This document shows, piece by piece, positions 1-9,219 of a stretch of 64,000 bases of DNA. This stretch comes from Leptolinea sp964420995. Lineage in GTDB: Bacteria > Chloroflexota > Anaerolineae > Anaerolineales > Anaerolineaceae. Below the pieces are notes generated by a model. That model ran no database searches. It was not told the origin of the DNA and saw nothing but the letters and a program-made list of their open reading frames with translations. The stretch spans positions 4,469 to 68,468 of the forward strand of contig CAYQUX010000022.1 in the NCBI GenBank assembly GCA_964420995.1, given 5' to 3'. The position numbers and the translations under genes are program-made. Position 1 is the first letter of the stretch. Every line of letters begins with the position of its first letter.

Positions 1-523
1 CGTTCCACGGATACATACCTCCCAGACGCATGATCTGCGCGGAAAATAACATGAGAAAGTAGTGGTATCCGTAGGACACTTTGGGGTCCAGCGCGAAATG
101 AGGAGGGAGATCCCCGGCTGCCATCATCGAAAGTGTTGGCAGGTGGGCGTAATCATCGTAAATGGCCAAACCGCGTGACATGGCGGTGAAAATGTATACA
201 ACCAATCCCAGAGAAATGAGTTGTCCCCAGGGTAAGCTGGTTTTTATCCAATCCGAAATTGGGTTTCCCAGCGAAAAAATCAGGCCGATGAGGAGTGTTA
301 GAACCGCCGCCGCCCAGAAAGCCGGGATAGCCGGCAGAACAAGACATAACAGGTTTGCCAGCCAGGTTTCAACCACCAATCCAAGCGCGATGCCGGTGAT
401 GATTTGTTCGCCGCGGGGAATACGGAACGCGAAACGCGCGATGGCATATCCGCCGATCATCCAGAGAATTGTCCAAAGTCCAAGAGGCGCCAGTTCCTGA
501 AGGTTTTTAAGCAGGGCATTCAT
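1..523 (-). CDS. Polytopic membrane protein, partial (C-terminus outside window)
   Basis: The reading frame opens with ATG at 523 and stays open to the window edge, so about 174 N-terminal residues are visible and the C-terminus is missing. The start reads MNALLKNLQELAPLGLW. At least three hydrophobic segments follow, around residues 14-32, 40-75 and 95-115. After them comes a polar loop with IYDDYAHLP and then YGYHYF. An acidic pair in the first external loop after one or two helices is typical of GT-C-type lipid-linked-sugar glycosyltransferases and related Chloroflexota membrane proteins, but the family cannot be assigned from this fragment. It lies 9 bp downstream of the methyltransferase gene and is probably the next cistron of the glycan operon. 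A role in polysaccharide or glycolipid assembly is inferred from context only. Confidence 0.7.
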   Translation of the reverse strand, partial: MNALLKNLQELAPLGLWTILWMIGGYAIARFAFRIPRGEQIITGIALGLVVETWLANLLCLVLPAIPAFWAAAVLTLLIGLIFSLGNPISDWIKTSLPWGQLISLGLVVYIFTAMSRGLAIYDDYAHLPTLSMMAAGDLPPHFALDPKVSYGYHYFLMLFSAQIMRLGGMYPWN

Positions 524-532
524 CTTTTTACG

Positions 533-1354
533 CTATTTCTTTTCCCCGGCTATTACCCGGATCTGGGTTACGGAATCCACTTGTGGATCACCGGTTTTAT
601 ATTCGGTGAGTATTCGGTCAGCGGTCTCGTTCCAGGCGGATAAATTTCGCTCGGTGATTTCAATCTGCACTTGATTGAAACGTTCCTGAAATAGTCGTTC
701 ATAAGCCGGCAACCGCCATCGATTTAAATTGCTGGTTGGATTTAACCAGTTCTTCCAGGTCTGAGTGGTGTAGGTCAACATCTCAAACGGGAATTTAAAG
801 AAGTGGTCGCGAAGGTCTATGTAATGCAGGTGGATACCTTTGTCGACGGTGAGATTGATCAGCGCCTCCAGTATTCCGACCGGATCAACAAGGTGTTCAA
901 AAACCGAGGTACTGAAAACAATATCCACTTTTTTCAGGGTGCGGTCTTTTGCCAATTCGCGGATGTCACCCTCAAGCAGGGTGATCCATTCATCCCGTGG
1001 ATGCGTTTTTCCGAGGCTGTGAGTGAGATATTTTTCGAATTCTGGAAGCAGTGCCGCGTTGGCTTTTTCATCGGGACGGGCGGCATATTCACATAACGTG
1101 ATGTGAGATGCGCCCATCTTTAACAGTTGGCAGGCCAGTGCGAAACGCCCGCCGTATCCAAGAACCAGGATATTTCTGCCGGTGATTTCAATACCGGCAG
1201 AACGAAGATCACGTTGGTAGCGCTCCGCGGCTTCCCGGGGGGCGCGGGTCTCCAGACCCGGCCGGATGATCACGCCACGCAACAACAGAGTGCGGGTGAC
1301 TTTTTCGGGCAGAAAATGACGTACCAGTCGGGGCAGAATATAGGGCAGATTCAT
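533..1354 (-). CDS. Class I SAM-dependent methyltransferase
   Basis: Predicted protein of 273 residues. A glycine-rich SAM-binding motif (NILVLGYGGRFALACQLL, about residues 62-79) follows a ~60-residue N-terminal extension. An acidic post-I strand (ITLCEYAAR) and a motif like IVFSTSVFEHLVDP come later, as in Rossmann-fold methyltransferases acting on small molecules or sugars. No transmembrane segment is seen. The ATG overlaps the stop of the upstream glycosyltransferase gene in an ATGA arrangement, which implies translational coupling. Given its place between a GT2 enzyme and membrane glycan proteins, the likely substrate is a sugar or glycolipid. The family is clear from the motif; the substrate is inference. 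Confidence 0.8.
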   Translation of the reverse strand: MNLPYILPRLVRHFLPEKVTRTLLLRGVIIRPGLETRAPREAAERYQRDLRSAGIEITGRNILVLGYGGRFALACQLLKMGASHITLCEYAARPDEKANAALLPEFEKYLTHSLGKTHPRDEWITLLEGDIRELAKDRTLKKVDIVFSTSVFEHLVDPVGILEALINLTVDKGIHLHYIDLRDHFFKFPFEMLTYTTQTWKNWLNPTSNLNRWRLPAYERLFQERFNQVQIEITERNLSAWNETADRILTEYKTGDPQVDSVTQIRVIAGEKK

Positions 1355-2370
1355 CGGCGGACTTTCAATGCCTGAGCGAAGGACTGCCGCCGGTCAGCCA
1401 GATTGGATTGTGATATTTTCGGCACCGATTGAACATCCAGGGTCAATGCCTGGATAAGCATTTGAAAACCCAGGATCAACGGGAGTGAGGCCACCATAAC
1501 GGTACCTGCCGTTGCCGGAATGCCGGTGATGATGGACCGTCTCCACCAGACAGCTCCCCAGATCACTCCAAAAAGAGACATCAGACTTCCGAGAGACATG
1601 AAAATAGTACCCACGGAAAAATTTAGAACAAAGTATTGGAGCCAGATGCGGCGGAAGAAACGGGAAAGCAACAGACCCGGGAAGGTAGTGATTACCTGGG
1701 AGACGGAAAGGGAACTGGGCTCCCCGGCGTAAATCGCCGGCATGGGAACTTCTTCTGCCACAGCCCTGGTGATATTCAATTCGACCAGAAGGCTGGTTTC
1801 AAAGAAATAACGCGGATGCAAATATTTTGTGTCCAACCGCCTGAAGACGTCGGCATCCACCGCGAGGTAGCCGTTATTCGGATCAAAGACATTCCAATAC
1901 CCGCTGCCAAGTTTTGCCATGAAAGACCAGAAGAGATTCCCGATCCGCCGGTGGAATGGCATACGCGTGATAGCCTCAAGTCGTCCGAACCGATTGCCTT
2001 TGACAAAGTCCGCCCGGCCGGTCAGTATGGGTTCCAAAAGGTCCGGTAAAAACGTGGGGTCCATCTGTCCATCGCCGTCCATTTTTATCAAAACGGTTGC
2101 GCCCAGTTTAATGGCGTGATTAAAACCAGTAATAACCGCTCCGCCCACACCCTGGTTCTTTTCATGGCGCAGCAATTCCACCCGGTCGCTCTTCAATCCT
2201 TCCACTCTGGCTGCCAGGTCATCCGGACTCTTATCGTCCACAACCACGATTTTCCATATCCAATCAGGGATTCCCTGAATAACGGCTTCGATATGTCCGG
2301 CTACCCGGTAGGCGGGAATAACCACACACAGTTTTTCTTCCTTATTTCGCAAAAGGTCTTCTGATCTCAT
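1351..2370 (-). CDS. Family 2 glycosyltransferase (dolichyl-phosphate-mannose synthase-like) with C-terminal membrane anchor
   Basis: Predicted protein of 339 residues. The N-terminus has a GT-A fold signature: VVIPAYRVAGHIEAVI, then KIVVVDDKSPDD, then the DxD-type metal site in IKMDGDGQMDP near residue 98. After the catalytic domain (to about residue 230) two hydrophobic segments follow (around 238-262 and 280-305), as in polyprenyl-phosphate sugar synthases. Such enzymes move a sugar from a nucleotide donor onto a polyprenyl phosphate at the cytoplasmic face, giving the donor that GT-C enzymes use outside. That fits the two giant polytopic proteins encoded just upstream. The gene is 5 bp downstream of the preceding stop and overlaps the methyltransferase start. 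The exact sugar is unknown. Confidence 0.87.
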   Translation of the reverse strand: MRSEDLLRNKEEKLCVVIPAYRVAGHIEAVIQGIPDWIWKIVVVDDKSPDDLAARVEGLKSDRVELLRHEKNQGVGGAVITGFNHAIKLGATVLIKMDGDGQMDPTFLPDLLEPILTGRADFVKGNRFGRLEAITRMPFHRRIGNLFWSFMAKLGSGYWNVFDPNNGYLAVDADVFRRLDTKYLHPRYFFETSLLVELNITRAVAEEVPMPAIYAGEPSSLSVSQVITTFPGLLLSRFFRRIWLQYFVLNFSVGTIFMSLGSLMSLFGVIWGAVWWRRSIITGIPATAGTVMVASLPLILGFQMLIQALTLDVQSVPKISQSNLADRRQSFAQALKVRR

Positions 2371-2375
2371 GGATT

Positions 2376-4910
2376 TTAATCACACTGACGGGATAAATTA
2401 TCAGATTTGTACGTAAACAAATCCGGATGGCTGTATCCTACCACAAGGCGTACATCTATGAAATCAGGTTTTTTACAACCGTAAACAATGATATCCGCCG
2501 CGTTCTTAAATGTATCCGGTGATTCGCCGATCTCGAGCACCATCTGTTGTTCACCGTATGGACCGACCATCATGAAACCCAGATGTGCCTCGGGGCGGGG
2601 TTTGTAGGCCGCCCACCCATTTCCCGGTTCTCCGTTGTCCGCTTTGTACCAGCGTGGATATAAGGCGCGACCTACCATGCGTACAGCCTGCGGCTGCTGC
2701 ATGAAAACGTCCGTCTGGCCGATGGCGTCCGAAATTTCCGGGGTTTGGCCGGCGGCGTGTTCAGCCGCCAGTTGATTTTGCGGGTTGTAACGCTGCGGAA
2801 TAATCCATTCTGCCATGGGAAGAAGCATACCGCCGAGTAACACCACGCATGCCGCTGCTCCCAGCCAGGCTGGAGAAGTAACTTGCCCGGGCAATTCACG
2901 GGTGACTTTTTCTCTCGGCCGCAGGGATAAATTGGATACGGCGAAGATCCAGACGATCAATTCGGCAAATCCCAGACAGAAATAGAAATAACCCACCCAG
3001 TCCACCGGCTGAATGAAACGCCACCCTGAAATCCGCCCGACCGCGCTGCTTAATGAATAGGCGATCTGAATAAACAGCGGAAACAGGCCTGACCAGCGCC
3101 ATTTGCCAAACGCCGAACCAACACCAATGGATACCAGGATCAGATTAATAACGAGCCAGAACCACTGACCGCCTGCAAGGCCGGAAATGCCATCCACCCA
3201 GAATAAAGTGGAGATCTGAAAATTGTCGTGATAATCATCGAATGACACATGCAGTGGAAGAACCTGCAATGTGGATAGCTCATTGTTCAGAAAGTGCGCG
3301 CCGACAAAGCGGGCGACATCCTGAGAATGAGACAGGGTGTAATCCACCATGTGCGCCCCAACCTCACCGGTGCTGGCTTCAAGATGCGTATTGAGGGCTT
3401 CTTCCACCGTGGACGCGTAACGCTGTGCCATCAGGGCTGCCTGCGAGGGTTGGTCGAGGCTGAAATCGCCGGTACGGATGCCGTTGCGGATGATCCACGG
3501 GGAGATGGCGAGGAAGACTCCCACCAAGAAGAAGCCGGCTTCGCGTGCCACACCTTTCCAGCCACCCTTTTTATCCAAGAGCAAATAGAGCAAAACAAGG
3601 GGCACAAAGAATGATGTCTGTGAACGCAACAGCATGAGCATGCCCAGCATGCCCCCAGCCAGTACCGCCCTGATCGGGCGGATTTCCGCCTTCCTCAGCC
3701 AGCGAAAAATCACCAGGCAGAACAGGCTGATTCCCAGCCCGGTAAGCGAATCGGTCATAAACATCTTGGAATGGCTGACTTCCGTCAGTGGAGTAGCCGC
3801 GATGGCATTCAATTCCCTGAAAATGGCCAGCAGACCGGCCATCAAACCGGCTTCGCGGCTTCGCATGGATCTTCCCAGCCAGTAAAGAACAGCCGGGAAG
3901 GAAGCCAGGATCAAGGTTTGCAAGACAATGATCTCGGAATAATTCTGGCCTTCCATGCCGTGCCAGATGGCCAACATAAGAATATACAGCGGCCGGGTGA
4001 CAATTTGCCCGTTCAGAAAGCCTTCACCGACCAGCAATGTTTGCGCGGAGTAATCATAAAAACCGGCGTCTGAATACGGGTAAATCTCAAAAGCAGGTTC
4101 TCGGACCTTTGGTGTAAAGAAGCTTGCTGGAATTGGTTGAGCCAGCCAGAGCACACCTGCAAGCAGAAAAAGTCCTGCGCTGATGGTCCAATCCAGCCGC
4201 CGCTGGTTAACCCGGATCACCGGGTAGCTAACCAAAATAGTCAGCAACGCAATCCCGGCTGCCAGCGCGATCCAGAGCTGCCAGGCCAGAATTGGCACGC
4301 CTGGATTCCCCCACATAAAAATATCCGGTGTGATTCCCCAACCGGAAAACCACATGATCAGGCCAAGGATCAGGAATAGACCGGCAACGAGACCGCTGGC
4401 GACGAATACAGATCGAAAACGTGAAAGCCGGTCAGTATGAAAACCATAACACTGCACCCACAGCCAGACGGCAAGCTGGGCTCCCAGGGCGATCACCAGA
4501 ACAAGAACAGGCCTGAGGCGCAGGTACAGCGGGTCCTCGGCTCCATTAATACCAGAACGTAAGTACACCAGAATACCCCATGCCAGCAGGGCAAATAGTA
4601 TGGCAAACCCTTCCAGCCACCGGAAGATGCTCCCATCATGCCAGCGATCCTCAAAAACCGATTGAATCCGGCTCTCCCGTTTGCCGGCAATATACGCCGC
4701 CATGGCAAACACGGCACCCAGTACCAGCACGGCTGCCATAAGCACCAGTCGTGCCAGACTGAATCCAAGGAACAGGCTATTCTTTGGGTCTGCTGGAAGT
4801 GATGCCAGCCAGTACAGAACGGGCAGGCTTTGGATCCCCAGGAATACAAAAAAAACAACCCAACGCCGGTTTTTTATCCCGGTGTGTTGATCAGGCTCCA
4901 GTTCTGTCAT
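2376..4910 (-). CDS. Large polytopic membrane protein, GT-C glycosyltransferase-like
   Basis: Predicted protein of 844 residues, almost wholly hydrophobic for its first ~700 positions, with a soluble C-terminal tail of about 120 residues. The first ~250 residues hold about seven hydrophobic stretches. A loop near residue 280 reads EIYPYSDAGFYDYSAQTLL, an acidic-aromatic loop like those preceding the catalytic region of GT-C enzymes. I do not recognise a named family. Its position between a lipid-sugar synthase-like GT2 and another giant membrane protein supports a role in transferring or exporting envelope sugars; this is inference. The start is the ATG at 4910, one base after the stop of the upstream gene, so the two are almost certainly cotranscribed. 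Confidence 0.8.
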   Translation of the reverse strand: MTELEPDQHTGIKNRRWVVFFVFLGIQSLPVLYWLASLPADPKNSLFLGFSLARLVLMAAVLVLGAVFAMAAYIAGKRESRIQSVFEDRWHDGSIFRWLEGFAILFALLAWGILVYLRSGINGAEDPLYLRLRPVLVLVIALGAQLAVWLWVQCYGFHTDRLSRFRSVFVASGLVAGLFLILGLIMWFSGWGITPDIFMWGNPGVPILAWQLWIALAAGIALLTILVSYPVIRVNQRRLDWTISAGLFLLAGVLWLAQPIPASFFTPKVREPAFEIYPYSDAGFYDYSAQTLLVGEGFLNGQIVTRPLYILMLAIWHGMEGQNYSEIIVLQTLILASFPAVLYWLGRSMRSREAGLMAGLLAIFRELNAIAATPLTEVSHSKMFMTDSLTGLGISLFCLVIFRWLRKAEIRPIRAVLAGGMLGMLMLLRSQTSFFVPLVLLYLLLDKKGGWKGVAREAGFFLVGVFLAISPWIIRNGIRTGDFSLDQPSQAALMAQRYASTVEEALNTHLEASTGEVGAHMVDYTLSHSQDVARFVGAHFLNNELSTLQVLPLHVSFDDYHDNFQISTLFWVDGISGLAGGQWFWLVINLILVSIGVGSAFGKWRWSGLFPLFIQIAYSLSSAVGRISGWRFIQPVDWVGYFYFCLGFAELIVWIFAVSNLSLRPREKVTRELPGQVTSPAWLGAAACVVLLGGMLLPMAEWIIPQRYNPQNQLAAEHAAGQTPEISDAIGQTDVFMQQPQAVRMVGRALYPRWYKADNGEPGNGWAAYKPRPEAHLGFMMVGPYGEQQMVLEIGESPDTFKNAADIIVYGCKKPDFIDVRLVVGYSHPDLFTYKSDNLSRQCD

Positions 4911-4911
4911 A

Positions 4912-6969
4912 TCAATTCTCGCGCGGAACTAACAATTGAACACCGACCTCGTCGTATGTTACTTTAGCCTTATAGTATTTTAACAAAGGACGGGATACCC
5001 AGTAAACCCATGAATTATTTTCTTCGGCGAAATTGCGGATACTCTCATCGGCCATCGATTTTCGCAGGGGTTCGCTGATGATCATCGAAAAGCGATGGTT
5101 TTCCAGATCCTTATACAACGGTTCAAAATACGCCTGATTGCCGCTCATTGCCTGATCCATCAACAGTTTCTTCTCATAATCCGCCACCAGCGGAATATTC
5201 TTAACATAACCAAAGGTCAACAACTGGCGTTGGTCCATAAAGAGCACTTCACCCTTCTTGCTGGCTTCGGTGACTTCTTTTTCCAACTTTTCGAGCGAAC
5301 TGGTCACAAAGAAGTCATTGGGAACGCCAAATGGCTCTCCATATTGGATCATGGTGGTGGTCGGGAAGATGATCGCCAGGCAGAAAACCGCCATCAGCGA
5401 CTTGAACTCGTAAAGACCGGGTAGTCCGCGGTCAAGCCAATCCCGAAAGATCCAGGCGGCCAAGACAGCCATGGTCAGCCAGAGCAGATCAAGGTTGTGC
5501 AGGTTGCTGCCACCGCCGATTTTCACAGAAATAATCAACCCCAGGATGGCAAAGGCGCCAAGGATAACGGTAAGGGCGGCCGTTTGCATCCAGTTGGGAT
5601 TCCAGAGTCGCTTTACTCGCAGCCATATCAGGAAAAGCAGCAGCGGTCCGCCGACCCAGATAAAGCCCAGCAATATGCCCGGTGAATAGGTGGGATTGGG
5701 GAACAACCGGTCCCACAGCATGGGCTGGCGGAAGTCAAAGGATTCGATCACCGCGACAGTGATTGAGCCTTCCGCGGCCGCCTGACCGTTGGAGATGGCT
5801 GTGAACAGGTACGGCAGCAGTTCCGCCCCTGCCAGGCCGGAAAGCCCCAGCACAACCGGGCGGATCAGCTCCTTCCAACGCCCATTCTTGAAGGAAGGCG
5901 ATTGGAGCTCAATCAGCGCCAACATTCCCGCCCAGATACCCGGAGCGTACATCCATGTCCAGCGGGAAATGCGAGCGTAATATGATGCCAGACCGATAAG
6001 TACGACGGCGACAGGAACATTCTTCTGCCGCAGGGCGATCACGGTGAGGATGGCGCATATCACCAATGGAGGATAAATGGGACCCTGGCTCAGGAAAAGG
6101 AAACTCCACAGGCTAAATCCGAGCTGCCAGATCCAGTCTCTCTTGAATGTGCTTTTTTTGAAAATGGCCGCCCAGCCCAACACCAGCGGCGGCACCACCC
6201 AGACAATCACATTCCACAGCCGCATTCCCCAGATGCCGATGGATGGTACGGCAAAGGGCAGCGCCCAAAGGAACTGCCGTCCGGCTTCCAGGAAGGGAAC
6301 AATGGTTTTCCCGCCCGGGTTGATATATCGGTCCATCCCAAACATGATGGAATAATCCCAGAAGCGGTTGCCTTCCGACCAGGAAAGCGAAAAGGGATAA
6401 TCTGAAACACCGGTCAGCCAATCGCCGACGATAAAGACCCCCGTCGCAAGAGCGACCATACCCGTGGCTTTCAGTATCCAGGCGAAATCGATCTGCCGGT
6501 AGAAAAGCAGCAGGGCGGAAAACGCGCCGCAGGTCAGGATGATAAACAATCGCAGCCAGTAGATGAAGGAATAATTACCGAAGGGGGTATACAGGAACAG
6601 GATGGTGGTGAAAAAAACCAGGGCTATGACCAGTATGACCCGCACGGCGTACGGAAGCCAGCCGCAAACGCGTTTTATCATCCTGTCCAACTTCCCGGGG
6701 AGCGTGCTGTTCAAAGCCAGCTTCAATCCGTAACCCCAGGCGAATAATGGCAATAATGAAACCAGACAGAACACCACAAATCGCTTTGATGCCAGTGACG
6801 GCGGATTCCCCAGCAGGATAAAGCCCTGATATAAGTCATACCAGGCCAGAAAGAACAATGCCGATATGGCCAGGTACACCAGTGTCGTGTTCCGTGTCGT
6901 AGTTGGTGTTTTAGACAGCGTGCTATTTAAATTTTTGGAAGCATCTTTCATTGATCGTTTATGATCCAT
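4912..6969 (-). CDS. Large polytopic membrane protein, GT-C-like
   Basis: Predicted protein of about 685 residues with a dozen or more hydrophobic stretches and a soluble C-terminal region of about 130 residues. The first helix starts near residue 30 (LVYLAISALFFLAWYDLY). An acidic, aromatic loop (FSLSWSEGNRFWDYSIMFG) lies about one-third of the way in, as in other uncharacterised Chloroflexota glycan membrane proteins. The start is uncertain: TTG at 6984, ATG at 6969 and ATG at 6951 are all in frame and none has a convincing Shine-Dalgarno site. ATG 6969 is given because it overlaps the upstream stop by only 11 bases. No catalytic function can be claimed; context suggests glycan transfer or export. 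Confidence 0.75.
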   Translation of the reverse strand: MDHKRSMKDASKNLNSTLSKTPTTTRNTTLVYLAISALFFLAWYDLYQGFILLGNPPSLASKRFVVFCLVSLLPLFAWGYGLKLALNSTLPGKLDRMIKRVCGWLPYAVRVILVIALVFFTTILFLYTPFGNYSFIYWLRLFIILTCGAFSALLLFYRQIDFAWILKATGMVALATGVFIVGDWLTGVSDYPFSLSWSEGNRFWDYSIMFGMDRYINPGGKTIVPFLEAGRQFLWALPFAVPSIGIWGMRLWNVIVWVVPPLVLGWAAIFKKSTFKRDWIWQLGFSLWSFLFLSQGPIYPPLVICAILTVIALRQKNVPVAVVLIGLASYYARISRWTWMYAPGIWAGMLALIELQSPSFKNGRWKELIRPVVLGLSGLAGAELLPYLFTAISNGQAAAEGSITVAVIESFDFRQPMLWDRLFPNPTYSPGILLGFIWVGGPLLLFLIWLRVKRLWNPNWMQTAALTVILGAFAILGLIISVKIGGGSNLHNLDLLWLTMAVLAAWIFRDWLDRGLPGLYEFKSLMAVFCLAIIFPTTTMIQYGEPFGVPNDFFVTSSLEKLEKEVTEASKKGEVLFMDQRQLLTFGYVKNIPLVADYEKKLLMDQAMSGNQAYFEPLYKDLENHRFSMIISEPLRKSMADESIRNFAEENNSWVYWVSRPLLKYYKAKVTYDEVGVQLLVPREN

Positions 6970-8062
6970 TAATTCGTGATTCAAAGAATTGCAGGCGCGT
7001 TATTTCTTTCACATGCGAATCGATTCGGTTGAATATCAAGTCCCGGTCAACACGCCGCCCGCGCATCGAGAAAGCAAAATCCCGGATGGTTTGCCAGTTC
7101 TCCTCAATAGTGTTTTCAGTGTTCTGGATGGTCAGAATTGTATCAATCTTCAGGTCGTCGAGATCCGTATCCGTATATGGAATGATAACCGGAATCCCGT
7201 AAGCCAGATACTCCCGGGTTTTTAGTGACGATGCCTCATTCATCGCTTTGCGGTGGAGCGCGAGCGTTCCCAATCCGGCATCTGCCCGGGCAAGCACTTT
7301 CCGTGCGGCATCTTTTTCAAGATAGCCGTGGAAAAACAGATTGGATGGCGCTTTGCGGCCTTCTTCCGGTCCGTCGTATCCGATCACGTCGATATCCAGG
7401 TCGGGGCAAAGTTCAGCCAATCGAAGGATTTTATCCAACCCCTGCCATGCCAGGTCTGGTGTGCCGATAAAACCAATTCGCGGCCGGGAATTTACCGGCG
7501 CGCTGATGGGCGGATTTCCCGCCAGGTCGATCCCGTTGGCAATGACCACACCGGGTTTCCGGTAGGGGGCGAAACTGGGACAATCCATCAGTTCCCGGGA
7601 CGTAAAGATCAAACCCGCTGCTTTTGTGAGAAAAATACTCCGGGTCAGGCGGTTATATAGCGAATAGGCAACCCCCAGCATTTCATGCTGGGATACATCG
7701 TCTGTGTTGATCTCCACCACCACAGGGCAAATCCCGAACAACCGGTGGGAAGGGAACACATACATGCTCCAGCGCAGGTAGATGATATCCGGTTCATATT
7801 CGCGCACCGCACTGACCATGCGCGGAATAGCCCCGCTGCGGTTCAATTCGGTGATCAGTTTCCCCGCGAAGCCGTTACCCTCGCGGTATTCGAAGCTCAA
7901 CCCCTCCACCAGTTCGGATGGATCATCCACCGGAACGCGGTGCGAAAAGAATTGCACACAATGTCCGGCCTGGCGCCAGGCAGCCATCTGTTCTTCAATC
8001 TTTCGGCCGATGCCGCTCGCTTTTCTGCGCGGCCAATGCAAGGTTACATAGGCAATACGCAT
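6959..8062 (-). CDS. Group 1 (GT4-like) glycosyltransferase
   Basis: Predicted protein of 367 residues with the two-domain GT-B layout. The N-terminus (MRIAYVTLHWPRRKASGIG) has the glycine loop of acceptor domains. The C-terminal half contains a start-of-domain strand (PRIGFIGTPDLAWQGLDKIL), a DVIGYDG segment and an EASSLKTREYLAYGIPVI segment. The last corresponds to the E-x7-E donor-binding region of GT4 enzymes, with NEASSLKTREYLAYG carrying the paired acidic residues. No signal peptide or transmembrane helix is seen, so it should act on cytoplasmic or membrane-associated acceptors. It follows the sugar amidotransferase by 6 bp and probably adds a sugar to the same glycan. Donor and acceptor are unknown. 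Confidence 0.85.
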   Translation of the reverse strand: MRIAYVTLHWPRRKASGIGRKIEEQMAAWRQAGHCVQFFSHRVPVDDPSELVEGLSFEYREGNGFAGKLITELNRSGAIPRMVSAVREYEPDIIYLRWSMYVFPSHRLFGICPVVVEINTDDVSQHEMLGVAYSLYNRLTRSIFLTKAAGLIFTSRELMDCPSFAPYRKPGVVIANGIDLAGNPPISAPVNSRPRIGFIGTPDLAWQGLDKILRLAELCPDLDIDVIGYDGPEEGRKAPSNLFFHGYLEKDAARKVLARADAGLGTLALHRKAMNEASSLKTREYLAYGIPVIIPYTDTDLDDLKIDTILTIQNTENTIEENWQTIRDFAFSMRGRRVDRDLIFNRIDSHVKEITRLQFFESRINGS

Positions 8063-8068
8063 GGGCTT

Positions 8069-9202
8069 TTAGAGCGACCTGATCTTTCGAACAATACTTC
8101 TGGCCTGGTTAAAACCAATCGTTTTGGCAGCCAGGTTGTAGTAATTGGGATAATCCTTGTAAGTTTTGACCGGCGCCGCCATGATCTCATCAAATTCCTG
8201 CTCCGTCAGTCCCAGCTTTTTTATGACATATTCGCGGTCTTCCCGCTGCAGATCTTCGGGATATGTGGGCGCGGCCATTTCAGCCAATGCCTTCTCCCGG
8301 GTGATCTGACCGCTGCGAATCAACGATGACAGGTGGGCTTTGCGTTTGTCGATATTGAACTTGCGCGGCAGAATGTATCCCTGGAAAAAGCGGGTATAGA
8401 TCGATTCATAGTGTTTGCCGCCATAATACTGCCAGCCGAGCTCATTTTGAAGCACATCCAGAGCTTTTTCTTTGTTGTAGGGCACATAATCCAGTATCGG
8501 GAATACTCTGATCCCGCAGAATGCTTTCCAGTAAAACTCGTCAATAAAACGAAAATGCGGGTAATTGCTTAATTTCCGGGTGCCAAACTGCCTGTGGATT
8601 CCGTCGATGTACATCCAGTCACTCACGCCGTAGGTCCAGGCGAAAGGCAGTCCCGATTCAGTGGCAATATTTGTCCCCAGCAGAATCGTCTTGATCCCAT
8701 ACTTACGGGCAACCTGGTAAAGTATCCCGCTGATGGCGTGGTCGGTTGGAATTTCAGCGTCAGAAACACTGGCTTTCAAAAAGGCTATCTGCAGGTCTTT
8801 GAATTCATCCCACTCAAGCACATGGGTTAACAGGTCAATACCCAGGTTTTTCAATACTTTCTCGATGTTGTGCACGGCCAGTTCGGAGTTCCAACCATTG
8901 TCAAGGTGGACGGCTATGGGTCGCAGTCCCTTTTGTTTGGCAATGTAGGCCAGGTAGGTGCTGTCAACCCCGCCCGAAACGCCGATCACGCAATCATAGG
9001 GTTTGCCGGCGCCATTCTTTATGGTGCGGGCAACCATGTTTTTCAGTTCCAGGTCAATGGAGTCCTGGGAATCGAATGGATACAGGCTCATGACCTCATC
9101 ATATTTAAGGCAATGGTTGCATACACCCTGCGCATCAAAATAGATGGAGGTATCAGTGGTATCCATGATACAGCGTGTACAGGTTTTAGTCGTTTCAGGC
9201 AT
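8069..9202 (-). CDS. N-acetyl sugar amidotransferase (WbpG/PseA family)
   Basis: Predicted protein of about 377 residues. The N-terminus carries two CxxC pairs (CTRCIMD and CNHC) as expected for a zinc site in this family. An ATP-pyrophosphatase P-loop follows (VIGVSGGVDSTYLAYIAK, near residues 83-100). The WbpG/PseA family turns an N-acetyl group of a nucleotide sugar into an acetamidino group, using ammonia supplied by a HisH/HisF-like pair; those two genes lie immediately upstream here. ATG 9202 is preferred to ATG 9208 because the GAGG site lies about 7 bases before it. The gene is 17 bp downstream of the HisF-like gene. Family assignment is strong; the exact sugar (bacillosamine-, pseudaminic- or mannuronic-type) is not known. 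Confidence 0.88.
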   Translation of the reverse strand: MPETTKTCTRCIMDTTDTSIYFDAQGVCNHCLKYDEVMSLYPFDSQDSIDLELKNMVARTIKNGAGKPYDCVIGVSGGVDSTYLAYIAKQKGLRPIAVHLDNGWNSELAVHNIEKVLKNLGIDLLTHVLEWDEFKDLQIAFLKASVSDAEIPTDHAISGILYQVARKYGIKTILLGTNIATESGLPFAWTYGVSDWMYIDGIHRQFGTRKLSNYPHFRFIDEFYWKAFCGIRVFPILDYVPYNKEKALDVLQNELGWQYYGGKHYESIYTRFFQGYILPRKFNIDKRKAHLSSLIRSGQITREKALAEMAAPTYPEDLQREDREYVIKKLGLTEQEFDEIMAAPVKTYKDYPNYYNLAAKTIGFNQARSIVRKIRSL

Positions 9203-9219
9203 GGTCATACCTCAAGGTT

